In this document: piece after piece, positions 8,984 to 16,425 of the stretch
How the letters are laid out: each line of letters opens with the position of its first letter
How positions within the stretch are numbered: position 1 is the stretch's first letter
Assembly (NCBI GenBank): GCA_046756925.1
Contig: JBHHXH010000030.1
Coordinates: 1-29,646 of the forward strand
Direction: 5' to 3'
Length of the DNA: 29,646 nt
Origin: JAJDBU01 sp046756925
GTDB lineage: Bacteria > Nitrospirota > Nitrospiria > SBBL01 > JAADHI01
Position numbers and translations under genes: made by a program
Notes under the pieces: generated by a model
What the model was told of the DNA's origin: nothing
The model's input: the letters and a program-made list of their open reading frames with translations, nothing else
The model's database searches: none

Positions 8984-9073
8984 ATGTCGCGTGTTGTAAA
9001 AAAGCGAAGAAAAAAAATGAGAAAACACAAGTACCGGAAACAGCTCAAAAAGATGAGACATAAGCGCCGGTAA
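8984..9073 (+). CDS. AURKAIP1/COX24 (mS38-like) 29-residue basic protein
   Basis: A strong AAGGAG ribosome binding site (8973-8978) precedes ATG 8984, which opens a 29-codon frame ending at TAA 9071-9073. The product starts MSRVVKKRRKKMRKHKYRK and ends KMRHKRR. It matches the short arginine/lysine-rich motif VKKRRKKMxKHKxRK of the COX24/AURKAIP1 domain, found in mitochondrial ribosomal protein mS38 and in many very small bacterial proteins. A ribosome-associated role is likely by homology. It sits between the tandem Usp gene and mrp, 21 bases after the former. It is easily missed by gene callers because of its length. Confidence 0.82.
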   Translation: MSRVVKKRRKKMRKHKYRKQLKKMRHKRR

Positions 9074-9216
9074 TCCCAAGCGCTAGATCAAGAACACCCC
9101 AGTCCGGTCAACAAAAAATCGGCCTTGGATTCAAAACCGATGGAATGGTCCCAAGGTAAGCACATCTGAATAAATATAAGCCCATCGGAATAGGTGGAAT
9201 AGATAAGGAGAACAAC

Positions 9217-10293
9217 ATGTCCCCAGTAACAGAGGAGCTCGTCCTAAAAGCCCTCGGTCAAGTGATCGACCCGAGGCTGTCCCGCGATATCGTTTCATTA
9301 AATCAGGTAAAAAACCTGAAGATTGATGGGAACAAGGTCGCGTTCCAAATTGACTTGAAGGCAGCCGATGCAGACTTGCAAAAAACCATCGGCGCGCGGG
9401 CAAAAGAGGCGCTCCAATTGGTCATCCCCGATGTAGAAGACATTCAAATCTCTTTTTCAGGCCAGCAAGCCGAGGAAAAACCCGGCGAGACTGATACGCT
9501 CCTACCCGGCGTTAAAAACATCATCGCCGTCAGCAGCGGAAAAGGCGGGGTGGGAAAAACCACCGTCAGTGTCAATTTGGCGGTTGCATTGGCGCAAAGC
9601 GGCGCCCAAGTGGGCTTGGTCGATGCGGATATCTACGGCCCGAACGTCCCGCTGATGATGGGCCTCAAAACCCCGCCGGCATCCGTCGAGGGAAAAATCA
9701 CCCCGGCCGAAAATCACGGCGTTCGTTATATCTCCATGGCATTCTTCGTTCCGGAAGATACGCCGATGATCTGGAGGGGACCGATGGTCCATGGCGCCAT
9801 CCAACAGCTCTTGAGAGATGTCGCCTGGGGAGAGCTCGATTTCATGCTGGTGGATTTGCCGCCCGGAACCGGGGACGCCCAGCTCTCCATCGCGCAACTT
9901 GTCCCTTTAACCGGTGCGGTCATTGTCACCACACCGCAAGAAGTCGCCCTGCTCGATTCCAAAAAGGGACTGTCGATGTTTAAAAAAGTCAGTGTTCCCC
10001 TGCTCGGCATCATCGAAAACATGAGCTTCTTCAGTTGCCCGCATTGCCACGAACAAACGGAAATATTCAGCCGAGGAGGCGGGCGGGCGGCCGCCGAAAA
10101 ATTGGGGGTCTCTTTTCTTGGAGAAGTGCCGATCGACCCCGCCATTCGTTTGGGCGGAGACACCGGCGCCCCGATTGTTTCGGCCGAGCCCGAATCCCCT
10201 CAGGCCGCCGCCTTTGTCGAAATATCCCAAAAACTTGCCGAGGAAGTTTCACAGAAAAATGCGGAGCGCACTTCTCTGAAGATCATCCAGTAG
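9217..10293 (+). CDS. mrp: Mrp/NBP35-family iron-sulfur carrier ATPase with N-terminal MIP18 domain
   Basis: This 358-residue P-loop ATPase binds and delivers Fe-S clusters (ApbC/Mrp family). Residues 1-82 form the MIP18 (DUF59) domain beginning VLKALGQVIDPRL. The deviant Walker A SGKGGVGKTT is at 107-116, VDADIYGPN follows at 135-143, and LVDLPPGTGD at 211-220 is the Walker B region. CPHC at 274-277 is the CxxC that bridges a cluster at the dimer interface. A ribosome binding site AAGGAG lies about 8 bases before ATG 9217. It is encoded alone, with rpmB convergent downstream. Confidence 0.95.
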   Translation: MSPVTEELVLKALGQVIDPRLSRDIVSLNQVKNLKIDGNKVAFQIDLKAADADLQKTIGARAKEALQLVIPDVEDIQISFSGQQAEEKPGETDTLLPGVKNIIAVSSGKGGVGKTTVSVNLAVALAQSGAQVGLVDADIYGPNVPLMMGLKTPPASVEGKITPAENHGVRYISMAFFVPEDTPMIWRGPMVHGAIQQLLRDVAWGELDFMLVDLPPGTGDAQLSIAQLVPLTGAVIVTTPQEVALLDSKKGLSMFKKVSVPLLGIIENMSFFSCPHCHEQTEIFSRGGGRAAAEKLGVSFLGEVPIDPAIRLGGDTGAPIVSAEPESPQAAAFVEISQKLAEEVSQKNAERTSLKIIQ

Positions 10294-10480
10294 CGGACTC
10301 TGCCGAAAAATTCAGAGGAAGCCTTCTTATTAGACCTGTCTCCTAAAAAAGGGGGAACAAGACCACATTGAAATCAACAGAGAAATTCCGATAGGGAAAT
10401 TCGCCACGCGGCGGGTGGGATCGGCTGCCAACCTTCAGGATGACCGGAGACGACTGGGACGACTCTCCGGTCCATCGAGT

Positions 10481-10672
10481 CTAAGAGGTCTTTACGACTT
10501 TTCCGGATCGGATACAGCGGGTACAGACACGAAGTCGCTTGATCGTTTTTCCGACAAGCGCTCGGACATTTTGAAGATTGGGCTTAAAGACCCGCTTGCT
10601 TCTGTTATTGGCATGGCTGACGCGATTGCCGACCAGCCGTCGTTTACCACAAATATCACATATTTTCGCCAT
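10481..10672 (-). CDS. rpmB: 50S ribosomal protein bL28
   Basis: This is a large-subunit ribosomal protein of 63 residues. It begins MAKICDICGK and ends with RVCTRCIRSGKVVKTS. The two CxxC pairs (CDIC and CTRC) mark the zinc-binding (C+) form of bL28. I chose the ATG at 10672 rather than the in-frame TTG at 10684 because bL28 typically starts MAxxC; GGGTGG lies shortly upstream. The gene stands alone, not in the common rpmB-rpmG pair, and is transcribed divergently from recG. Confidence 0.95.
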   Translation of the reverse strand: MAKICDICGKRRLVGNRVSHANNRSKRVFKPNLQNVRALVGKTIKRLRVCTRCIRSGKVVKTS

Positions 10673-10704
10673 GACGCCACCCAAATTGATTCGTGAAGTT
10701 TAGG

Positions 10705-10733
10705 ATGCTAACATGATGCACAGCGATTGGCAA
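10705..10733 (-). promoter_or_regulatory. Putative promoter of rpmB
   Basis: On the minus strand TTGCCA (10733-10728), a 17-bp spacer and TAGCAT (10710-10705) lie about 33 bases upstream of the rpmB ATG. Confidence 0.4.
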
Positions 10734-10832
10734 GTAAAATCCAAAAAATCACATGCAGATGACGAATAAGCCCTCAAGCCACCAAGACCCGGCCGTCGGT
10801 GAGTCAATAAGACGATCACGACATCCCGCTGG

Positions 10833-12971
10833 TTGAGCAAAAATCGGAACGTTGTGACAAATACCGCCTTTCCTTGGCAAACCCCCATCCAATATATCAA
10901 GGGCGTCGGTCCCAAACGGGCCTTTCTTTTCAGCAAACTCAATATCCATACATTGGAAGATCTTCTATATTTTATTCCATTTCGCTACGAAGACCGGAGA
11001 GGACTCAAAAAAATATCGGAAGTAACACCGGGCGAGATTGAAACCGTCCTGGGAAAAGTGGAAGCGGTGGGATCTTCGGTAACAGCCCGCCGGCGAATGA
11101 AGATCGTGGACGTCGCCATATCCGATGCCTCGGGCATCATCCATGCCAAATGGTTCAATCAGCCCTACCTGCTCACCCTCTTTAAAAAGGGGGACCGACT
11201 GATGCTCAACGGCCGGGTCAAGAAAAATCCCTACAGCGGATTTTCCATGGACATCGAAAGCCCGCAATTTGAAAAAGTGGAGGAACACGAAGACCAAATT
11301 CACATCAACCGGATTGTCCCGATCTATCATGAAACGAAAGGGATCACCAGCAAGCAAATCCGGTTTCTGATGAAACAAGCACTGGACCGCTATGCAGATA
11401 CGATTCCGGACATGCTGCCCTCGCCTTTGATACAAAAACATACGCTGCTTCCGCTCTCCGAGGCGATCAAACATGTTCATTTTCCACCTGAGGCATCCAA
11501 TCTTTTACAACTGAACGAGGGAAAAAGTCCCGCCCATCGTCGTCTTGCCTTTGACGAACTGTTTCTGCTTGAGCTGGGTTTGGCGCTTCGTCAAAAGGAG
11601 GTCACGGAGAAAGCCGCCGGAATGTCATTTAATATCTCCGAGTCGGTTCTGGCGCGGCTGTTGGAGCGCATTCCTTTCCAGCTAACCGGCGCGCAGCATC
11701 GGGTCCTGCATGAGATCTTGCAAGACATGGCGGCCATCCATCCCATGCACAGATTGATTCAAGGCGACGTCGGATCCGGAAAAACCGTCCTCGCCTTGAT
11801 CGCGATCATGATCGTGATCGAAAATCAATACCAGGCCGCCATTATGGCACCGACCGAGATCTTGGCCGAACAGCACTATCTTTCCTTGAAGGATTACGTC
11901 GAACACCAAGGCAAGTCCATCCTATTGCTCACCAGCGACATGAAAAAACAACAAAAGGAATCCGCCTTAGAGCAGGTACGGTCGGGGCAGGTCGACTTGG
12001 TCGTCGGCACGCATGCATTGATACAACAAGGCGTTACTTTTAAGTGCTTGGGGCTGGCCGTGGTGGACGAACAGCATAAATTCGGCGTGCTGCAACGCGC
12101 AAAACTCGCCATGAAGGGAAGCCGCCCCGACCTTTTAATCATGACCGCTACGCCCATACCCCGAACCTTGGCGATGACGCTCTACGGCGATCTCAATATC
12201 TCCATCATCGACGAATTGCCGCCCGGACGCACGCCGGTCCGCACACGTTTATTCTATGGCAAACAACGGAACACGGTCTATCGTTTGGTGGAAACCGCCC
12301 TTTCGAAAGGCCGCCAGGCCTATGTCGTTTGTCCGCTGGTGGAAGCCTCTGAAAAACTAGACTTGAAAGCCTCGGTCGACTTATTTGAACATTTTCAAAA
12401 ATCGGCCTTCCCAAACCGACGGATCGGTCTCTTACACGGGCGCATGGCACAGGATGAAAAAGAAGAGGTGATGCGGCGGTTTAAAGACGGCGCGATCGAC
12501 CTGCTTGTGGCGACCACGGTCGTCGAAGTCGGGATCGACATCCCGAACGCCACCGTCATGGTGATCGAACACGCCGAACGCTTTGGGCTCTCACAGCTTC
12601 ATCAACTTCGGGGGCGCGTCGGAAGGGGAAGGGAAGCCTCGACTTGCCTGATGATCGCGGAACACCCTATCTCTCAAGAAGGAAAACGCCGACTCCAGGC
12701 GATGTTAAACACCACCGACGGCTTTAAAATCGCAGAGGAGGATCTTACGATCCGAGGCCCTGGAGAATTCTTCGGAACACGTCAATCGGGCCTCCCTGTG
12801 CTGCACGTCGCCAATCTGATCCGCGATTTCTCCATACTAAAGACCGCCCGGCAGGAAGCATTTAAATGGATCGAAAACAACACAAAGCTCGAGGGCGCTG
12901 AAAATCGTCTGATGCGTGATCATCTTGAAAGAAAGTGGCAAGCCAAGTTAGAATGGCTTACCCTGGCATGA
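10833..12971 (+). CDS. recG: ATP-dependent DNA helicase RecG
   Basis: RecG remodels stalled replication forks and branch-migrates recombination intermediates. The 712-residue protein has an N-terminal wedge/OB region (about 15-250, with YIKGVGPKRA at 21-30), Walker A GDVGSGKT (311-318), the DEQHKFG box (412-418), TATPIPRTLAMTLYGDL, and the C-terminal helicase and TRG-type motifs including VVEVGIDIPNATVMVIE and QLRGRVGRG. Its length is close to typical RecG (about 690). The start used is TTG 10833, and GTG 10854 is an in-frame alternative; neither has a strong ribosome binding site. It opens a plus-strand run with the coiled-coil gene, ppx/gppA and a reductase. Confidence 0.95.
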   Translation: MSKNRNVVTNTAFPWQTPIQYIKGVGPKRAFLFSKLNIHTLEDLLYFIPFRYEDRRGLKKISEVTPGEIETVLGKVEAVGSSVTARRRMKIVDVAISDASGIIHAKWFNQPYLLTLFKKGDRLMLNGRVKKNPYSGFSMDIESPQFEKVEEHEDQIHINRIVPIYHETKGITSKQIRFLMKQALDRYADTIPDMLPSPLIQKHTLLPLSEAIKHVHFPPEASNLLQLNEGKSPAHRRLAFDELFLLELGLALRQKEVTEKAAGMSFNISESVLARLLERIPFQLTGAQHRVLHEILQDMAAIHPMHRLIQGDVGSGKTVLALIAIMIVIENQYQAAIMAPTEILAEQHYLSLKDYVEHQGKSILLLTSDMKKQQKESALEQVRSGQVDLVVGTHALIQQGVTFKCLGLAVVDEQHKFGVLQRAKLAMKGSRPDLLIMTATPIPRTLAMTLYGDLNISIIDELPPGRTPVRTRLFYGKQRNTVYRLVETALSKGRQAYVVCPLVEASEKLDLKASVDLFEHFQKSAFPNRRIGLLHGRMAQDEKEEVMRRFKDGAIDLLVATTVVEVGIDIPNATVMVIEHAERFGLSQLHQLRGRVGRGREASTCLMIAEHPISQEGKRRLQAMLNTTDGFKIAEEDLTIRGPGEFFGTRQSGLPVLHVANLIRDFSILKTARQEAFKWIENNTKLEGAENRLMRDHLERKWQAKLEWLTLA

Positions 12972-13043
12972 GGGAGAGGAAAAACAAGCCGGGTCCGGGG
13001 CTTCAAAGGGTCGCCCGGTCAACCCGTCGAAGGGAGATAAGCT

Positions 13044-13430
13044 TTGTCGATAAAGGATTTCGGAAAAGAGTCTTTGGAAACCATACTTCGGATTGTTTCC
13101 CAGACAACCTGGAAAGAAGATATCCAACGGGCATTCGCGTGCCTCAAGGCCGAAGGAACCGCAGCGGCGGACCGTTCTTTCGCCCAGTTGGAATTGATGA
13201 AGCTACGCCGACGCCTCGATGAAATCGACGAAAAACTCGCGCTCGCCTTTCAGTCGTTGGGGAAGAAAAGCCTAGACCATTGGACCCATCAGCAACGCCT
13301 GGACGCAAAGGAGAAAAACAAAGCCTTCGTCACAATCGATACATTGAAAAAAGAAAGAGAAAAGGTGACAGAAATGATCACGGCACTGAAAACCCAGGCA
13401 GAACATGAGTCGTCTGCACCCCGATCGTGA
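13044..13430 (+). CDS. Hypothetical helical/coiled-coil protein
   Basis: I do not recognise this 128-residue protein. It is charged and strongly helical, with coiled-coil-like heptads from about residue 50 onward (LELMKLRRRLDEIDEKLA, then DTLKKEREKVTEMITALK). It has no signal peptide, no membrane segment and no cysteine or histidine cluster. The TTG start at 13044 is preceded by AGGGAG about 8 bases upstream, which supports translation. It lies 72 bases after recG and overlaps the 5' end of the ppx/gppA gene by 26 bases, so it is likely co-transcribed and translationally coupled with it. Confidence 0.7.
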   Translation: MSIKDFGKESLETILRIVSQTTWKEDIQRAFACLKAEGTAAADRSFAQLELMKLRRRLDEIDEKLALAFQSLGKKSLDHWTHQQRLDAKEKNKAFVTIDTLKKEREKVTEMITALKTQAEHESSAPRS

Positions 13431-14373
13431 ATACAGGTCGCCAACGAAGAGGACCTTCGCCGCCATCGATATCGGGACCAATACCGCCAGGCTCCTCATC
13501 GCCGAGATCGATCCACCCGGCTCGCTAAAAACGATTTCAGCGGAAAATCGCATCACCCGTCTTGGAGAAGGCTTTTCTGAAGTAAGCATCATCCGACCCG
13601 CCGCCATGGAGCGCACGCTCTCCGCACTGCTGGCCTTTCGGAAAAAAATCGATAAAGTGCGGATAGATGGTTTGGTTGTTGTGGGGACAAGCGCCCTTAG
13701 AAATGCAAATAATAGAGACGTGCTTCTGGCGGCGATCGAGCGTGACTGTGGATTTCAAGTTTCGGTCCTGTCCGGCGAAGAGGAGGCGCGCTGCACCGCC
13801 TTGGGCGTATCGCTGATTTTCGAGGATCGGGATCAACCGAAGGTCGCGATCGATATCGGAGGCGGTTCAACCGAATTGATCGAGATACACACCCGCAATC
13901 GTCCTTTTACATTGAGCATCGATTTAGGAGCCGTCCCCCTCACGGAAAAATACCTCCGATCCGACCCGGCGGACCCACTTGAAGTGGCCGCGCTTCAAAA
14001 GCGCATAAAGGGCGAACTCGAAAAGGCATGCACACGTTTTCCCAAACGCTGTTGCCTCATCGGAACCGGCGGCACCATAACGACATTGGCGGCAATCGAT
14101 CAGCGATTGACGCGCTATGACCCACGACATATCAACCGCTATGCACTCACCGATGCCGCCGTGATCGAAATTTTGGAAAACCTCGCCAAAATACCGCTGG
14201 CGGCGAGGCGGCAGGTTTCCGGTCTTGAACGCGGCAGGGAAGACCTGATCGTGGCTGGAGGATGGATTCTAAAGACGGTGATGGAACACCTTGGCCATGA
14301 TTTACTTTACGTGAGCGACTATGGCTTGCGTGAAGGTATATTGATGGACTTATACGACAAAAATACGACATAA
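13405..14373 (+). CDS. Ppx/GppA family exopolyphosphatase / pppGpp phosphatase
   Basis: This 322-residue member of the ASKHA-fold Ppx/GppA family hydrolyses inorganic polyphosphate and/or pppGpp. The phosphate-binding loop AAIDIGTNTARLLIAEI is near the N-terminus. SGEEEARCTALGV and the second phosphate loop IDIGGGSTELIEI follow, and the conserved GTGGTITTLAAI occurs in the second half. The length matches the short two-domain form, without the C-terminal HD-like domain of long Ppx proteins. It starts within the 3' end of the upstream coiled-coil gene and its stop codon directly abuts the next ATG. Ppx and GppA activity cannot be separated from sequence. Confidence 0.9.
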   Translation: MSRLHPDREYRSPTKRTFAAIDIGTNTARLLIAEIDPPGSLKTISAENRITRLGEGFSEVSIIRPAAMERTLSALLAFRKKIDKVRIDGLVVVGTSALRNANNRDVLLAAIERDCGFQVSVLSGEEEARCTALGVSLIFEDRDQPKVAIDIGGGSTELIEIHTRNRPFTLSIDLGAVPLTEKYLRSDPADPLEVAALQKRIKGELEKACTRFPKRCCLIGTGGTITTLAAIDQRLTRYDPRHINRYALTDAAVIEILENLAKIPLAARRQVSGLERGREDLIVAGGWILKTVMEHLGHDLLYVSDYGLREGILMDLYDKNTT

Positions 14374-15117
14374 ATGGAACAGGGGGCAAATGCCATGCCG
14401 GCTATGAAATGCCTTTCGAAAGTGATTGCAGTGAAACAATTAACACACGATGTCAAAGAGATATCCCTCAGGATGATCGCACCGACGCGTGTGATCTTCA
14501 AGGCCGGACAATATATCGCAATCGAGGTCACGGAAATAAAAGAAGGACGTCCACGCCAAAACAATCGGCCTTACTCCATCGTCTCTCCGCCGGAGGAGCC
14601 CGAGGTGATCAAGCTCTGTGTGAACTTGGTTCCCGGCGGTCCGGGCTCCACCTATCTTCACAACCTTCAGATCGGAGACGAAGTGCCTTTCCTATACCCG
14701 CTTGGCTATTTTATTATCAAGAACGACAACGCTTCCGCGCTGATCTTCGTGGCGACCGGAACGGGCATCGCTCCGATTCAATCGATGATCAAACATCTGA
14801 TCAACCGGGGCAGCCAACGGAAAATGACGCTCTATTGGGGACTTCGGCAAGAACGAGATCTTTATTATCAAGCATTTTATATCGGGCTGGCAGAAAAACA
14901 TCCTTTTTTTCATTATAAGCCAACCTTGTCCCAACCGTCATCGGAATGGAGGGGCCTCCGCGGCCGCGTCACAGAGCATATTTCGAAGAATATTGTTTTA
15001 AATCAAGGCGAAGAGGCTTATCTTTGCGGAAATGGTACGATGATTCGGGAAGTGAGGGCCATGCTGCTCGAAAAAGGCTTGACGAAGCAGTCCATTCATT
15101 TCGAAAAATATTATTAA
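14374..15117 (+). CDS. Ferredoxin-NAD(P) reductase-like FAD oxidoreductase
   Basis: This 247-residue flavoprotein belongs to the ferredoxin reductase superfamily. The FAD-binding motif RPYSIVSPP lies at about 66-74, the NAD(P)-binding VATGTGIAPIQSMI at about 126-139, and YLCGNGTMIREV near the C-terminus. There is no fused [2Fe-2S] domain, so it probably passes electrons between NAD(P)H and a separate ferredoxin. The ATG at 14374 follows the ppx/gppA stop directly. However, AGGGGG (14381-14386) is spaced better for the in-frame ATG at 14395, which may be the true start (240 residues). A small [2Fe-2S] protein gene converges 11 bases downstream; a functional pairing is only a guess. Confidence 0.85.
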   Translation: MEQGANAMPAMKCLSKVIAVKQLTHDVKEISLRMIAPTRVIFKAGQYIAIEVTEIKEGRPRQNNRPYSIVSPPEEPEVIKLCVNLVPGGPGSTYLHNLQIGDEVPFLYPLGYFIIKNDNASALIFVATGTGIAPIQSMIKHLINRGSQRKMTLYWGLRQERDLYYQAFYIGLAEKHPFFHYKPTLSQPSSEWRGLRGRVTEHISKNIVLNQGEEAYLCGNGTMIREVRAMLLEKGLTKQSIHFEKYY

Positions 15118-15128
15118 AACCGGGTTTC

Positions 15129-15455
15129 CTATCCCCACATTTCATCGGGTATGGCCAAGCGTTCCACCGGTTTCCCGTTTGTGATATGCGCCTCCATAAT
15201 CTCGCTGACATCGGAGGCTTGCACCCCTTTATACCAGATGCCGTCCGGATAGACCACAACCGTTGCACCGATCGGACAAGGCCCCAAACAACTAGACTCG
15301 GTCACCAGGACTTGTCCGAAAAGCATCCGTTTTTCCATCTCTTCAAAAAAGGCGGGAAGAATGTCTCGGCTCCCTTTTTCTCCACAAGACCCGCGTGGAT
15401 TTCCCGCCGGACGCGTGGTTGTGCAAACAAGTATATGGTATTTCGGCTTCGGCAT
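15129..15455 (-). CDS. Thioredoxin-like [2Fe-2S] ferredoxin
   Basis: This 108-residue protein is an electron carrier with the thioredoxin-like ferredoxin fold. Its four cluster ligands are C11, C24, C56 and C60 (C-x12-C-x31-C-x3-C), with the characteristic CLGPCPIGATVVVYPDG segment. The fold is shared with NuoE and with Shethna-type small ferredoxins. The start is well supported, with AAGGAGG just before ATG 15455. It ends 11 bases from the convergent flavin reductase gene. Confidence 0.9.
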   Translation of the reverse strand: MPKPKYHILVCTTTRPAGNPRGSCGEKGSRDILPAFFEEMEKRMLFGQVLVTESSCLGPCPIGATVVVYPDGIWYKGVQASDVSEIMEAHITNGKPVERLAIPDEMWG

Positions 15456-15552
15456 ATTCCCTCCTTTTTTTGATATTCAAACGAATCTTTTTTAACACAG
15501 GGCTCTTCATCAATTCAACGTTTAGAGCCTTTCGGCCTGTCGAAAAAATATA

Positions 15553-15583
15553 GGAAAAGCGGATTTGCAAACAAACCCGCTTT
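15553..15583 (-). terminator. Putative intrinsic terminator after usp
   Basis: Read on the minus strand, a 12-bp stem with one mismatch (AAAGCGGGTTTG / CAAATCCGCTTT, 15583-15572 and 15567-15556) with a 4-base loop ends in a short T-run. It lies 37 bases downstream of the usp stop codon. Confidence 0.5.
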
Positions 15584-15619
15584 GAATAACAACGCGCGTT
15601 GGACTGGATCAGGGTTCCC

Positions 15620-16060
15620 TTAAGAATCCCCCTTGATTTTTATCGTCGTCACCGGGCAGGAGGCCATTCTGACAACCTTTTCCGCCTGACTCCCCAATAG
15701 AACGCGATCCAATCCCTTTCGTCCATGGGTTCCCATCATAATCAGATCGGCACCAATCTTCTCCGCCGTCCGTAATATTTCGACGTATGGCGTGCCTTTT
15801 CCAATTTCGGCACTGGCGGACATGCCTTTTTGTTCCGTTTGGCCAACCAGATCATCTAATAAAGCCCTCGATCGGTCCCACAGATAGCCATCGCCTTCAT
15901 TAAAACGCGCTTCCTCATCCTCACGGCCTTCCATGCGCTCCAATACATGAAGAAAGACCACGCTTGCGCCGAATTGTTTGGCCAATGGCAAGGCAATATC
16001 GATCGCTTCTTTGGATAGGTCGGAAAAATCAGTTGGAATCAATATTTTTTTAATCTTCAT
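15620..16060 (-). CDS. Universal stress protein, single UspA domain
   Basis: This 146-residue cytosolic Usp protein begins MKIKKILIPTDFSDLSKEA. It ends with the nucleotide-binding signature MGTHGRKGLDRVLLGSQAEKVVRMASCPVTTI, matching G-x2-G-x9-GS, so ATP binding is likely. I set the start at ATG 16060 because Usp proteins begin directly at this strand. The longer frame from 16087 adds nine residues with no family similarity, and a G-rich GGGGGCGGAG precedes 16060. It lies downstream of clpC on the same strand but beyond a strong terminator, so it must have its own promoter. Confidence 0.9.
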   Translation of the reverse strand: MKIKKILIPTDFSDLSKEAIDIALPLAKQFGASVVFLHVLERMEGREDEEARFNEGDGYLWDRSRALLDDLVGQTEQKGMSASAEIGKGTPYVEILRTAEKIGADLIMMGTHGRKGLDRVLLGSQAEKVVRMASCPVTTIKIKGDS

Positions 16061-16343
16061 CGCTCCGCCCCCTAAAGAACCACGCATTGAATTTGATTTT
16101 CAGAACCTTACCGCCAGGAGGACACCTGAAAAGGTTTTCCCAGGGCTTGGCTTCGATAAAACCATTTATAAATATTATACAAAATATCCTGATGCCAAAA
16201 ACAGGGCCACGCCGGTAAATCCAAGAATATGCATTTAAAATAGCGTAATCCTGGACAGAGGGTTCAGCCAGGATGATCTGTTCCTTAAAATCAATCGAAA
16301 GAAAAAAACCCATTGAAAGGATATGGCATAAAGAAAAACAAAA
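16061..16343. other. Intergenic region between clpC terminator and usp
   Basis: This AT-rich stretch must contain the usp promoter, but I see no -35/-10 pair good enough to place it. A minus-strand open frame of 98 codons spans it and overlaps the 5' end of usp. It has no ribosome binding site or recognisable similarity, so I do not call a gene. Confidence 0.5.
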
Positions 16344-16384
16344 CAAAAAAAATCCCTCTTATCCTTTAAAGGATAAGAGGGATA
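16344..16384 (-). terminator. Intrinsic terminator of clpC
   Basis: A perfect palindrome (16352-16383; arm ATCCCTCTTATCCTTT) is followed on the minus strand by a run of T residues (complement of 16345-16352). It lies about 43 bases after the clpC stop codon. This is a textbook rho-independent terminator. Confidence 0.9.
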
Positions 16385-16425
16385 AAAACCAAGGTCTATA
16401 AACAATCTAAAGTCTTCTAAACAAT

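Noticed and set aside
16050..16346. 98-codon minus-strand open frame before usp
   Set aside because: It has no ribosome binding site, overlaps the usp start and has no recognisable similarity. It lies in an AT-rich intergenic region.
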